Origin: DASUFE01 sp036274675
GTDB lineage: Bacteria; Pseudomonadota; Gammaproteobacteria; HTCC5015
Assembly: GCA_036274675.1 (NCBI GenBank)
Contig: DASUFE010000058.1
Span: forward strand, 24,394 to 88,393
DNA: 64,000 nt
Direction: 5' to 3'
The notes below the pieces were generated by a model, which was not told the origin of the DNA, did not search any database, and was given only the letters and a program-made list of their open reading frames with translations. Positions 15,062-24,196 of the stretch are shown here, piece by piece; the stretch's first letter is position 1; every line of letters begins with the position of its first letter. Position numbers and translations under genes: made by a program.

Positions 15062-17197
15062 TCAGGGCTTGTCGTCGCAAAGCCTCCAGCGCGAACTGAT
15101 CCAGTAGTTTTCCTGCACGCTCGCCTGGACCTTATATTCGCGGTGAGAGCTGTCTTCCCCGACCTGGTTCTCGATATTGATGTACAGCTCCGGTATATAA
15201 AGGTTACGTATCCTGTATTCCTCCGGGATGCCTTCGACAGGTTCGAATACCCAATATTCCCGCCCGAACGGCGCCGCCGCCGTTCCCGTTTGCAGCGTGT
15301 TGGAGGTTTCAGCATCAATATAGAGATATTCCCCGGTGCCGTGGTTCTGAATTATGTAATGGGCGACGGGTGAATCCGCGACCTTGACCAGCCTCCATTG
15401 GGCGCTCGCCCACGCCTTGTCCACCGGGCTGGATTGCAGACCGTTTTCGACATTCAGATACTGGCTCCTGTGCCATGCGTTCTGCAGGAAAAAGACCCCG
15501 TCGGCAGGCGCGTCGGTATGTCCCCAGCCGCATTCCGGCTGCGGAGGCTTGCCTCCCGGAGGCGGGTCCACCCGGTAAATGAGTATTCTGTTGGGCCAGT
15601 AATAATTGATGCGGGGGCTCGGCTCAAAATCATATCCCGGGCTGTGCTCGTACAAGAGCCGCGAGACGGAACCGAACTCATAATTCTTCGGGTCGTATGT
15701 CATGTAAAAGGCATCTACACTCTGCCCCACCAGCAGGAATGGCTCGTTGGGAAACTCCACCTCCTCGTCGACCGTCCGTAATTCGATCCTGTGCTCCGCT
15801 ATATCCTTGGCCAGATACATATACAGCTTGTTATAGTTGTACCAGTCGGTCATCACCAGGCGGAGGCCTTCTTTCTCGCTGAACTCGATAACCTTCTCCG
15901 GGCGGAATACCTCGGTCTTTCTCCTGTAAAACTCCGGGTATTGCAGAATCGCGCCGAACAGCAACAGAATGGACAATCCCACCGCCGTGTATCTGTAGAC
16001 GGCCCACGCCGTTTTATGCGGTGCAATGAAATCCTCCAGCAGACGTGAACTGTAGAAAACAACGACCAGGACCGCGGGCGTGAGTATCATGGTATGCCGG
16101 CTGGGCGAAAGCGCTATCTTTCCGGTGAAATACAGAAAAATAAAAAGACCCGAGGCGGCAAAACTCAGCAGCAGGGGCAGAATATTGATTTGCAATTTGC
16201 GGCGCCTGTAAACCAGCACGCAGCCACCCGCCACCGCCAGCATGGCCGCGGCGAAGCCGAGCAGATTCAATAGCCGGCTCTCCCCCGACAAAAGAATGGA
16301 TTCGAGGACGAAGTAAATATTCTTTACCAGCCCGAACAATTTTCCAAAAAAGCCCTCCCCCGACAATGCAAAGCTGTAATCATCAGTCCACCAGGGGATC
16401 GAGCCGCCGGCCTTGTGTGCCATGACCCAGAGGGCGAATACGATCGATATACCGAGCCCCGGCATCAGCAGCAAAGTTCTAAGAGAAGCCGCCGCACGGC
16501 CGGCGCCGTCGATCGCGACTTGCAGGTACATCATGCATATGACGAGGCTGATGGCCAGAATTATGATGGGCACCGCCTGATAATTCGCAAACGGCAGGAT
16601 GCAAAACAAGATCCCGGTGCCGGTCCAGACCGCGGGCCTTTTGGAATCGTATATCCATACAAGAGCAAGCATCGCGGCTATAACCGCCAGCACGCCGATC
16701 GAGTAGGTGTGATTCTGCTGGGAATTGACGATATTTATCCGCGAAACGGCAAGCAGTGTTAACGGCAGCAGGAAGGAATAGCAAAGTCTGCCGCCCGACA
16801 ACAAATAAAAAAGCAAGAATAAAAGAGCGATACTGAGGCAACCAACAATAACGCTGGGAATGCGGGAAGCGGCAAGCGCCTCGGGCGACAGCAAAGGCTG
16901 ATAGGGCTTGACGAAGTAATAGGTCAGCAGGAACTGCAAAGGCGCGTAGCTTACCCCGTCGCTTGTAGCCATTTGCCGGGCGAAATCCCAGGACGACCGA
17001 TAGCGGTAGGAGGATTCCTTGCCACTGGAATTCCAATCGCCCCCTGTCAGGCAGATCAACTCGTCAATATAGGTGACATGGGTGTCGAAACCGGCGATGC
17101 GGAAAAACACGCCGGCGGCGAGAATGGCGCCGCAAAGCATTAACAGCAGGCTCCCGTGCCCGAATCGAGCCTTATATTGCGTCAAGTAATTGCCCAT
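15062..17197 (-). CDS. GT-C-type membrane protein with C-terminal ricin-like beta-trefoil domain
   Basis: Polytopic membrane protein of 711 residues. About eleven hydrophobic helices fill residues 20-430; an early loop carries VTYIDELICLTGGDW, an acidic motif in the GT-C position. The last 155 residues form three similar sub-repeats with the ricin-type pattern: FFLQNAWHRSQYLNVENG with AQWRLV, YIIQNHGTGEYLYIDAET with YWVFEPV, and YRIRNLYIPELYINIENQ with SRWRLCDD. This is a beta-trefoil, often a sugar-binding lectin. The gene lies 150 bases upstream of the nucleotidyltransferase and may be the first gene of the operon. It probably transfers a sugar to a periplasmic acceptor (inference). Confidence 0.8.
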   Translation of the reverse strand: MGNYLTQYKARFGHGSLLLMLCGAILAAGVFFRIAGFDTHVTYIDELICLTGGDWNSSGKESSYRYRSSWDFARQMATSDGVSYAPLQFLLTYYFVKPYQPLLSPEALAASRIPSVIVGCLSIALLFLLFYLLSGGRLCYSFLLPLTLLAVSRINIVNSQQNHTYSIGVLAVIAAMLALVWIYDSKRPAVWTGTGILFCILPFANYQAVPIIILAISLVICMMYLQVAIDGAGRAAASLRTLLLMPGLGISIVFALWVMAHKAGGSIPWWTDDYSFALSGEGFFGKLFGLVKNIYFVLESILLSGESRLLNLLGFAAAMLAVAGGCVLVYRRRKLQINILPLLLSFAASGLFIFLYFTGKIALSPSRHTMILTPAVLVVVFYSSRLLEDFIAPHKTAWAVYRYTAVGLSILLLFGAILQYPEFYRRKTEVFRPEKVIEFSEKEGLRLVMTDWYNYNKLYMYLAKDIAEHRIELRTVDEEVEFPNEPFLLVGQSVDAFYMTYDPKNYEFGSVSRLLYEHSPGYDFEPSPRINYYWPNRILIYRVDPPPGGKPPQPECGWGHTDAPADGVFFLQNAWHRSQYLNVENGLQSSPVDKAWASAQWRLVKVADSPVAHYIIQNHGTGEYLYIDAETSNTLQTGTAAAPFGREYWVFEPVEGIPEEYRIRNLYIPELYINIENQVGEDSSHREYKVQASVQENYWISSRWRLCDDKP

Positions 17198-17371
17198 TAT
17201 TCTTATTCATTGTTACCGTCATGCAGTGTCCGTCGCGTCGCTGCCCCATTGTTATAACGCGCGAACAGGCTAAAAGGTTGCGCGCCCATAGCCTGGTAAA
17301 GGGGTTAATGTACGAAGATGCCTGCGACCGGGTCCGCGAACCCGCTCCAGGCCCCCGATGCGACGCGGGGA

Positions 17372-18376
17372 CTAATACAGCAGGTCGGATGAAAAGCCCT
17401 TGCTCTCCAGAATGCGCCGCAGGCGGCGCAGCGCCTCCATCTGAATCTGGCGCGCGCGCTCGCGCGTGACGCCAAGTTCATTGCCGACCTCTTCCAGCGT
17501 ACAGCGCTCATGCCCGTGCAGACCGAAACGACGCACCACGACCTCGCGCTGCTTTTCATCAAGCTCGAGCAACCAGTCTTCGATATGCTCATTTATCTCG
17601 TCGATCTGCAGCAGATCGGGCGGTTCGGGATTGCTCTCGTCCGGGATCACGTCCAGTAACGGGCTGTCGCTGTCCTTGCTGACGGGAACATCCACCGAAG
17701 CCACGTGCTCGTTCAGGCCGAACATGCGTTTGACTTCGTCGATGGGCTTGTCAAGCTTCTCCGCGACTTCCTCGGGAGTGGGTTCGCGTTCCAGCCCCTG
17801 CTGCAGTTGCCGCGCGGCGCGCAGATAGATATTCAGTTCCTTGATGACGTGTATCGGCAACCGGATGGTGCGCGTCTGGTTCATCAGGCCGCGCTCGATG
17901 GTCTGACGTATCCACCAGGTGGCATAGGTTGAAAAACGGAATCCTTTTTCGGGATCGAATTTTTCGACCGCGCGGATCAACCCGAGATTGCCTTCCTCGA
18001 TCAGGTCGAGCAGCGCCAGGCCGCGGTTCATGTAGCGCCGGGAAATTTTGACGACCAGGCGCAGATTCGATTCGATCATCTTACGCCGTGCGGCGGGATC
18101 GCCCTGGCGCGACAAACGCCCGTATTTCACTTCTTCCTGGGGCGTCAAGAGGGATGAATATTCGATTTCCTTGAGATAGAGGCGGGTAGCGTCGACTTCC
18201 CGGTCTGAAAACTCGCCGGGTTCGAAGGTGCTGCTTTCTTCTTCAGCGGCTTCTGCTTCCTCTTCGACGCTCTCTTCCGAATCGAGCTCGTCCGCACCCG
18301 GCTCCCGATCCGCGGCATCATCGGTTTCGTCTTCAAGAGTCGCCGTTTCGGACGAGCCTTCGCCATTCTTCTGCAT
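17372..18376 (-). CDS. rpoS: RNA polymerase sigma factor RpoS (sigma-38)
   Basis: General stress and stationary-phase sigma factor, 334 residues. It has all group-2 sigma-70 regions: region 1.2 (DATRLYLKEIEYSSLLTPQE), region 2 with FRFSTYATWWIRQTIERGLM (-10 melting and recognition), region 3, and region 4 with EVGNELGVTRERARQIQMEA (-35 helix-turn-helix). The first 55 residues are an unusually acidic Glu/Asp-rich stretch. A GT/G-rich segment upstream of the ATG may serve as the ribosome-binding site. In most gammaproteobacteria rpoS lies just after nlpD; here a 2.6-kb divergent gene separates them by over 3 kb. Confidence 0.97.
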   Translation of the reverse strand: MQKNGEGSSETATLEDETDDAADREPGADELDSEESVEEEAEAAEEESSTFEPGEFSDREVDATRLYLKEIEYSSLLTPQEEVKYGRLSRQGDPAARRKMIESNLRLVVKISRRYMNRGLALLDLIEEGNLGLIRAVEKFDPEKGFRFSTYATWWIRQTIERGLMNQTRTIRLPIHVIKELNIYLRAARQLQQGLEREPTPEEVAEKLDKPIDEVKRMFGLNEHVASVDVPVSKDSDSPLLDVIPDESNPEPPDLLQIDEINEHIEDWLLELDEKQREVVVRRFGLHGHERCTLEEVGNELGVTRERARQIQMEALRRLRRILESKGFSSDLLY

Positions 18377-18973
18377 ACACCCCCACCCCGCATGGCGTTT
18401 ACGAAAGCCAGCATAGCCTGAGACTTATGACTTGGGCAAGTATTTTAACGGATCGGGCTTGCCTGCTCGCATATTCCGAACCGCGGGCGCGCGGATCCCG
18501 GCAGCCGCGCATTTTCCGCAATACCGCTCCCGACTCGCCTCTTTGATAAGAATGCTGACCTAATAAATTAAGCCGGCATCAATTTCGATAAGTACATGAA
18601 TAAAATTCAGCAGAGGCCCAGCCTGCATCCCGCGGTAAGGCAGTCATCGCATGAGGGTTTCAGCAGCGGACATTGGTAATTCGAACAAGGCTGATAAAGT
18701 TGTTGAAATACGAAGCAGCGGACACGAGGCGAAATGGCTTCCTGCTCGTCAATCGACATTGATGCAGCGACAAGCGGGATTTTTGCGCGCTCAATACGTT
18801 AGTGAAACCACCAGACTCTTTTTGTTCTCTCCATCACAGACTTGCCGTTGCATGTTGCTACAGTGATCCACTGTACATCTACAGCGGTGATCTTCTTACA
18901 GTCATCCACGTAAGCCGGCCACTCGTTGCAGTTACAGGATGGAGACCTGAAACATTACAGGAGGTAATGCATC
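18377..18973. other. Long intergenic region between rpoS and the secreted hydrolase gene
   Basis: About 600 bases between divergent genes. They must hold the rpoS promoter (minus) and the hydrolase promoter (plus). I find no convincing coding frame and no recognisable riboswitch core. The last 120 bases before 18974 contain a perfect palindrome (18860-18874) and a strong Shine-Dalgarno AGGAGG at 18959-18964, nine bases before the ATG. Confidence 0.5.
18860..18874. promoter_or_regulatory. Perfect 6-3-6 palindrome, possible operator
   Basis: ACAGTG-ATC-CACTGT is an uninterrupted dyad about 100 bases upstream of the secreted hydrolase gene. Partial echoes (CAGCGGTGATC, ACAGTCATCCACG) follow within 50 bases. 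It could be a repressor or activator site; no family can be named. Confidence 0.3.
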
Positions 18974-21559
18974 ATGAAAAGCGCAAGCATTCTGACTTTG
19001 CTTTTTGCAATACTACAAACAAGCAGCGGTTACGCCTACACATCGGCGGATATCGGCAGCGTCGGCGCAGCAGGCTCATCGAGCGTCTCCGGCGGCGTCC
19101 TCACCATCGAAGGCTCGGGCGCTGATATCTGGAATACGGCGGATGAATTTCACTATTACTACACCACCTTGTCCGGCGACGGGCAGATTACAGCCAGGAT
19201 AGAAAGCGTGGAAGATGTCCACACCTGGACCAAGGCCGGTGTCATGATCCGCGATTCGCTGGCGGACAATTCGGCATACGCCTTCATGCTGCTCCGTCCC
19301 ACCGAAGGCGCGGCCTTTCAATACCGCAGTTCTCAGGGCGGATATTCGGACGGTGTGGAAGCACTCTACGTCCGGCCTCCCACATGGCTGCGCCTTACCC
19401 GCGAAGGCAGCACCTTCAAAAGTTATATCTCCGACGACGGCCTGTGCTGGACTCCCGTCGGCGAAACGGACATTACCATGTCAAGCACCGATTACGTGGG
19501 TGTGGCGCTGACTTCCAATAACGACGGCGTGCTGGCTGAAGCTGAAGTAACCAATCTGAGCGTCGAAACCAGTGTCGAGGCGTTCAACGCCAATTGCCCG
19601 CGCGCGGCCGTGGACGGCCGGCTTGCGGCTCCCAGTCAATGGGTGGTGCAACCGGGTAATCTCGCAACTGTCGGCTGGAAATATACCTTCAGCAACCCCA
19701 ACAGCAGTCCGACCTGGGAAAGTTGCACGGCTGGCCTGAGATATGGTCCCGATGATCCGCAATGCCCGAATCCCGCCGCGTCCCCATCCTGGACACAGAC
19801 AGGCTACAACGACAGCGGCTGGTCCACGGGTAATGCCGGTTTTGGCAGTCATCCGGGCGGAGCCGGTGATGCCGTTAACACAAGCTGGTCGACGTCGAAT
19901 CCCGATATCTGGCTGCGCAAGACCTTCACCATCACCTCAGGGCAGATCGACGACTTGGTGCTCTGGGCCCGCTGGGATGACGGGATCACCGTTTATATCA
20001 ACGGCGTACTGGCGACCTGGCAGAAAAACTGGACGGACGGGTATCAATATCTCGGCTTGAGCCATGAAGCGCGCGCCGCACTGACTTCAACAGGCACCAA
20101 TGTGATCGCTGTGCGCGTCAAAAACGGTGAATACCCCGGCTGGCCCAATGGGGACGATCCCCGGTACTTCGATATGGGGCTGGGGCTCAAGGAAGAACTG
20201 GCCCAGATACCGCAAACGTCCGGCGGCATACAGACCATCACCGAGCTCGGGGATTACAGCGATGTGGTCAGGGAATTCATGATTGAACAGGGCATACCCG
20301 GCGGCACCCTGGCGGTCATGAAAGATGATACGGTCGTGCTGGCCAAGGGCTTTGGTTACAAGGACAAGGCTTTGCAGACCGCCTTGCCTTACGATGCCTT
20401 GATGCGTCTGGCCAGCGTCGACAAGGTCGTAACCAAGGCGGCCATTATGAAACTCTATAACGATAATGTCATTGCGGATCTGGACGATGAAGTGTTTCCA
20501 ATGATCACCGGCTTGCAACCCGTTCCCGGGGACTCCGCGGGCAGCGGGGTCAATGACATTACCGTCAGGCATCTGCTCGACCATACCAGCGGCATTGCAG
20601 CAATCGACGAAGAGCAGATGTCCGCCTATGAAAAGTACTATCTCTTCGGCGTCGAGCCCTCCAACTGGAACAAGGAACTGAACCTGCGCTGGCTCTACAG
20701 TCAGGACACGACGTTCACTCCGGGGGCTCAGTCCGAATATTCCAGCAGCGGATATTTCATCCTGCGCTATCTCGTGGAATACCTGACCCAGGACTCCATT
20801 GAAAACTATATCGCCAGCATGTTGACGGCGGTCGGCGTGACGGATATCTACGTCGCCCACGAGCGCCTGGCGGGCAGAGACTCCCGGGAGCCTGCTTACA
20901 TCAATGCGGGGATTCCTTTCGACCGCTGGATCAATCTGGAAGACTACCTCGCGCTGGGGGCATCCGCCGAGGCAATGGTGCGCTTCCTGCATGCCTACGA
21001 CCTTGGCACCGGAGAATATCTGCTGGATGGATCCGGTAACCAGGTCGTCGCTCCGGGAGGCGGACTGTTCTTCGGCGCCATGAACGGCACATGGAGTGTA
21101 GTGATACAACGTCCCGATGGAATCAGCCTGGCCGTCATCTTTAATAAAGCCGGTTACTTTGATGATATCGTCAACCGCCTGGATACGGTCACCGCGGATC
21201 TCACCGGTCCGGGAGGCGTTTGGGGTCTCGACTGTTCCGTCGAATACGATATCTACAATGACTGGGGCGCCGGTTTCGATGTCTCTCTCACGGTCACCAA
21301 TAACGGCAGCTCGAACATCAGCGGTTATGAGCTTGAGTGGGATCTGGGCGCCGGCGAAAGCCTTGATTATGGCTGGAACGCGACCTTCAACGCCTCCGGT
21401 TCAACGCTGACGGCTTCCAATACTTCGGGTCAGTGGAACGGCGTCATCACGGCGAACGGCGGGCAGGTCACCTTCGGCTTCCAGGGACTCAACAGTTCCG
21501 CTCCCGCGAATCTTCCCGGCGAATTCAGATTGAACGGCTCGATTTGCGAAATAGAGTGA
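18974..21559 (+). CDS. Secreted modular serine hydrolase (beta-lactamase/esterase fold) with C-terminal CBM2
   Basis: Exported protein of 861 residues: signal peptide (1 to about 21, cut near GYA), a concanavalin-like DUF1349-type domain (about 25-195, WTKAGVMIRDSLADNSAYAF), a galactose-binding-like beta domain (about 265-405, DDLVLWARWDDGITVYINGV), a beta-lactamase/class C esterase domain (about 415-745), and a cellulose-binding CBM2 (about 750-861, YDIYNDWGAGFDVSLTVTNN). The nucleophile motif SVDK (S around 480) is intact. The Tyr motif reads YSS, not YxN, and the third motif reads GAMNG instead of HxG, so activity may differ from penicillin-binding enzymes; a polysaccharide esterase is plausible. 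It is preceded by AGGAGG, followed by a terminator, and is inserted between nlpD and rpoS. Confidence 0.83.
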   Translation: MKSASILTLLFAILQTSSGYAYTSADIGSVGAAGSSSVSGGVLTIEGSGADIWNTADEFHYYYTTLSGDGQITARIESVEDVHTWTKAGVMIRDSLADNSAYAFMLLRPTEGAAFQYRSSQGGYSDGVEALYVRPPTWLRLTREGSTFKSYISDDGLCWTPVGETDITMSSTDYVGVALTSNNDGVLAEAEVTNLSVETSVEAFNANCPRAAVDGRLAAPSQWVVQPGNLATVGWKYTFSNPNSSPTWESCTAGLRYGPDDPQCPNPAASPSWTQTGYNDSGWSTGNAGFGSHPGGAGDAVNTSWSTSNPDIWLRKTFTITSGQIDDLVLWARWDDGITVYINGVLATWQKNWTDGYQYLGLSHEARAALTSTGTNVIAVRVKNGEYPGWPNGDDPRYFDMGLGLKEELAQIPQTSGGIQTITELGDYSDVVREFMIEQGIPGGTLAVMKDDTVVLAKGFGYKDKALQTALPYDALMRLASVDKVVTKAAIMKLYNDNVIADLDDEVFPMITGLQPVPGDSAGSGVNDITVRHLLDHTSGIAAIDEEQMSAYEKYYLFGVEPSNWNKELNLRWLYSQDTTFTPGAQSEYSSSGYFILRYLVEYLTQDSIENYIASMLTAVGVTDIYVAHERLAGRDSREPAYINAGIPFDRWINLEDYLALGASAEAMVRFLHAYDLGTGEYLLDGSGNQVVAPGGGLFFGAMNGTWSVVIQRPDGISLAVIFNKAGYFDDIVNRLDTVTADLTGPGGVWGLDCSVEYDIYNDWGAGFDVSLTVTNNGSSNISGYELEWDLGAGESLDYGWNATFNASGSTLTASNTSGQWNGVITANGGQVTFGFQGLNSSAPANLPGEFRLNGSICEIE

Positions 21560-21578
21560 TTTGACCCGGTAACATCCT

Positions 21579-21612
21579 GGCCCCGTATTCCGATGGGATA
21601 CGGGGCCTTTTT
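21579..21612 (+). terminator. Rho-independent terminator of the secreted hydrolase gene
   Basis: GGCCCCGTAT, a 9-base loop, then ATACGGGGCC and TTTTT: a perfect 10-bp GC-rich stem with a T-run, 19 bases after the stop codon. It also separates the gene from convergent nlpD. Confidence 0.92.
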
Positions 21613-21624
21613 ACAGCCGGGTCA

Positions 21625-22380
21625 TCAGGGCCTGGGCAAGTACTTTAATGGATCAACAGGCTTGCCTTGGCGGCGGATTTCGAAATGCAGGCGCGCGTTT
21701 CCCCCGAGCTTGCCCATTTCCGCTATTTTCTGTCCCGCCTTTACCTCCGCGCCCTCTGCGACCAGCAGATTCCGGTTGTGCCCATAGGCGCTGATATAGG
21801 TGTCGTTGTGTTTGATAATGATCAACTGCCCAAAGCCGCTCAGCCCGTTGCCGCTGTAAACCACCCTGCCATCGGCGCTTGCCCGCACGTCCTGGCCCGC
21901 GACGCCGGCGATATCGATACCCTGCGCGATGCTTTGCTGTCCCTGGAAAGTCTGCACCACCTGACCGCGCGTCGGCCAGATCCATTCACTGGGTGGCGGC
22001 AACGCAGGCCTGGTCTCCGCGTGGGCCGCCGGTCGCGCCCGGCGGTCGTTAATAACAGCGGAAGCTTTGTTCGAGGACGCGGCCGCTTGCCGCGTCTCCG
22101 GCAGCAATGCGGGGTCCGTCAGCGTCAATTCCTGGCCCGGATGAATCGTATAGGGAGCGGCAATGCCGTTCCATCGCGCCAGATCGCGATAGTCCAGGTT
22201 ATAGCGCCAGGCGATCGCATAGAGAGTTTCTCCGGCATGCACACGGTAAAGCTGCGAGTTCCAGCGTAAGCCGCCGCTGCCGCAGGCAATCAGTATGCAG
22301 GATAGGACGCAGGCAAGACCCGCGCTCAGACATGTCCGATAAAATAATTGTCCGGCTCTCAACGGCATAAACGGCTTCAT
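21625..22380 (-). CDS. nlpD: NlpD-type lipoprotein: LysM plus M23 (LytM) domain, amidase activator
   Basis: Outer-membrane lipoprotein that in relatives activates the amidase AmiC at septation. From MKPFMPLRAG (251 residues) a signal sequence leads to the lipobox LIAC-GSGG (Cys33). A LysM domain follows (LYRVHAGETLYAIAWRYNLD, about 44-90), then a Pro/Ala-rich linker and a LytM domain (about 150-245) with GIDIAGVAGQDVRASADGRV and NARLHFEIRRQGKPVDPLKY. The first metal motif, normally HxGxD, reads QGIDIAG, so the domain is catalytically degenerate, as in other NlpD proteins. It belongs to the surE-pcm-nlpD-rpoS block but is followed by a foreign gene instead of rpoS. Confidence 0.92.
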   Translation of the reverse strand: MKPFMPLRAGQLFYRTCLSAGLACVLSCILIACGSGGLRWNSQLYRVHAGETLYAIAWRYNLDYRDLARWNGIAAPYTIHPGQELTLTDPALLPETRQAAASSNKASAVINDRRARPAAHAETRPALPPPSEWIWPTRGQVVQTFQGQQSIAQGIDIAGVAGQDVRASADGRVVYSGNGLSGFGQLIIIKHNDTYISAYGHNRNLLVAEGAEVKAGQKIAEMGKLGGNARLHFEIRRQGKPVDPLKYLPRP

Positions 22381-22466
22381 TGTACCGGACGAACCGGTGA
22401 TCGCGGTGGAAAATCCGCGCTCGATGTTTATTGAAAGGAAACAGAAATTTTGTGCCGGCCGTTCGC

Positions 22467-23471
22467 CTAGAAAACCGCCTGGGCTTTGCGCAGCCCCTTG
22501 CGCTCCCATTCCAGGGAAGTCTTGACGATAAAATCCAGATCGTCGAAACGCGGCTTCCATCCCAGAACGCTTTTGATTCTGTCCGCGCGGGCGATCAGCA
22601 CAGGCGGATCACCGGCGCGGCGAGCTTCTTCGCGCACACGCAAGGGTGCGCCGTTAATACGCTCAACCGCCCGCAATACTTCATGCACGCTGGAGCCGTG
22701 CCCATAACCGCAATTCAGGGTGGTTGAATGACCGCTCTTCCTCAGGTAATCAAGCGCCTTCAGATGCGCCTCCGCCAGATCCTCGACGTGTATATAGTCG
22801 CGCACACCCGTTCCGTCTGCAGTCGGATAATCCGTTCCGAAAATCGAGACGTGGGAACGCCTGCCTACCGCGGCCTCGCAGGCAACCTTGATCAGCAAGG
22901 TCGCCTTTTCCGTCGATTGCCCGATACGGCCGCCGGGATCCGAACCCGCCACATTGAAGTAGCGCAGGATGACATGACGCAGCGGGGTGACCGCGGACAG
23001 ATCGCGCAACATCCATTCGGTCATCAGCTTCGAAGTACCGTAAGGGTTGATCGGCAGCAGCGGCGACTCCTCGCTCGCGATCCCTCCGGGCGGCATACCG
23101 TAAACCGCGGCCGTCGATGAGAAAATAAAATGTTTCACGCCGGCCCGCTGGCAGCAGTCGAGCAGGTTGAGCGAGGCGGCGGTATTGTTGCGGTAATATT
23201 TCAGGGGGTCGGCCACCGACTCCGGGACGACCGTATGCGCCGCGAAATGCAGCACGGCCTCGACCTGATGCTCGCGCAGAATGCGGTCCACCAGCTCACG
23301 GTCGCCGGTATCACCCTGGATCAGCTTTCCATACAGCACGGCCTTCGCAAACCCGGTCGAGAGGTTATCCAGGACCACTATATTCTCCCCGGCCTCGCCC
23401 AGCTGCTTTACTACATGACTGCCTATATAACCGGCGCCGCCGGTCACCAGAACGGATCGCTTGCTCTTCAT
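22467..23471 (-). CDS. galE: UDP-glucose 4-epimerase GalE
   Basis: NAD-dependent short-chain dehydrogenase family epimerase interconverting UDP-glucose and UDP-galactose; 334 residues. It has the Rossmann motif VLVTGGAGYIGSHVV, the Ser/Tyr/Lys catalytic set (FSSTAAVYG and YGTSKLMTE), NVAGSDPGGRIG and the C-terminal KSVLGWKPRFDDLD. The start at 23469-23471 is preceded by AAGGAG. It lies between pcm and nlpD, where most gammaproteobacteria have no such gene, and may feed the glycan genes on either side. Activity on N-acetylated UDP-sugars cannot be excluded. Confidence 0.95.
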   Translation of the reverse strand: MKSKRSVLVTGGAGYIGSHVVKQLGEAGENIVVLDNLSTGFAKAVLYGKLIQGDTGDRELVDRILREHQVEAVLHFAAHTVVPESVADPLKYYRNNTAASLNLLDCCQRAGVKHFIFSSTAAVYGMPPGGIASEESPLLPINPYGTSKLMTEWMLRDLSAVTPLRHVILRYFNVAGSDPGGRIGQSTEKATLLIKVACEAAVGRRSHVSIFGTDYPTADGTGVRDYIHVEDLAEAHLKALDYLRKSGHSTTLNCGYGHGSSVHEVLRAVERINGAPLRVREEARRAGDPPVLIARADRIKSVLGWKPRFDDLDFIVKTSLEWERKGLRKAQAVF

Positions 23472-23512
23472 ATGCTCCTTGTTCCCCGGATAATTCCCTA
23501 TAAGGGCTGCAA

Positions 23513-24196
23513 TCAACGATCGCGCCCGCTCAGGAAAGGGACAAAACTCACGAGTTCGAGTTCGCGCTGGACGAATCCATCGGCGGTACGTTCTATTCTA
23601 TATAAACGTTGGGTACCCCCGTTTTCTCCCACCGGGATAACCATGCGACCGCCGACCGTGAGTTGATCAAGAAGTGTCTCGGGTATCCGGGAGGGCGCGG
23701 CCGTGACGATGATAGCGTCGAAAGGGGCCTGCTGCGGCCATCCCAGAGAGCCGTCCTCGTACTTACACTGCACATTACGCAGCTGCAAACGGAGCATCAG
23801 GTCCTGAGCCCTTTTGTGAAGCTCCTGGATCCGTTCCACTGTATAGACCCTTTCCACCAGCATCGCCAGCACCGCCGCCTGGTAGCCGGATCCGGTTCCG
23901 ATCTCCAGCACTCTGCGCGGCTTCAGGGACGGGTTCTCACCGAGCACGCTCTCGGTCATGCGGGCGACGATAAATGGCTGGGAAATCGTCTGGCCGAAAC
24001 CGATAGGCAGGGCGGAATCTTCGTAGGCCCGGTTCGCCATCGCCTCGTCCACGAACAAATGCCGCGGCATATTGCCGATGACATGCAGCACCTCCTCGTT
24101 CACGATACCCTCTTCGCGCAGGCGCTCCACCAGCTGGTTACGGCGCCGTTGCGAGGTCATGCCGATGCCGAGCAGATCACTCTTACCTATCTTCAC
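23513..24196 (-). CDS. pcm: Protein-L-isoaspartate O-methyltransferase Pcm
   Basis: SAM-dependent repair enzyme that methylates isoaspartyl residues in aged proteins. Family signatures are present: GMTSQRRRNQLVERLREEGI, MPRHLFVDEAMANRAYEDSA, LPIGFGQTISQPFIVARMTE, VLEIGTGSGYQAAVLA (SAM loop) and IIVTAAPSRIP. I prefer the GTG at 24196 (228 residues) because GGAG lies seven bases before it and the gene then overlaps surE by 14 bases. An ATG at 24160 (MTSQRRR) is the alternative start and gives 216 residues. Confidence 0.93.
   Translation of the reverse strand: MKIGKSDLLGIGMTSQRRRNQLVERLREEGIVNEEVLHVIGNMPRHLFVDEAMANRAYEDSALPIGFGQTISQPFIVARMTESVLGENPSLKPRRVLEIGTGSGYQAAVLAMLVERVYTVERIQELHKRAQDLMLRLQLRNVQCKYEDGSLGWPQQAPFDAIIVTAAPSRIPETLLDQLTVGGRMVIPVGENGGTQRLYRIERTADGFVQRELELVSFVPFLSGRDR

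Noticed and set aside
18600..18973. Possible riboswitch or c-di-GMP aptamer in the leader of the secreted hydrolase
   Set aside because: I looked for the conserved cores of c-di-GMP-I, cobalamin and TPP elements and did not find them. Only a palindrome and a strong ribosome-binding site are clear.
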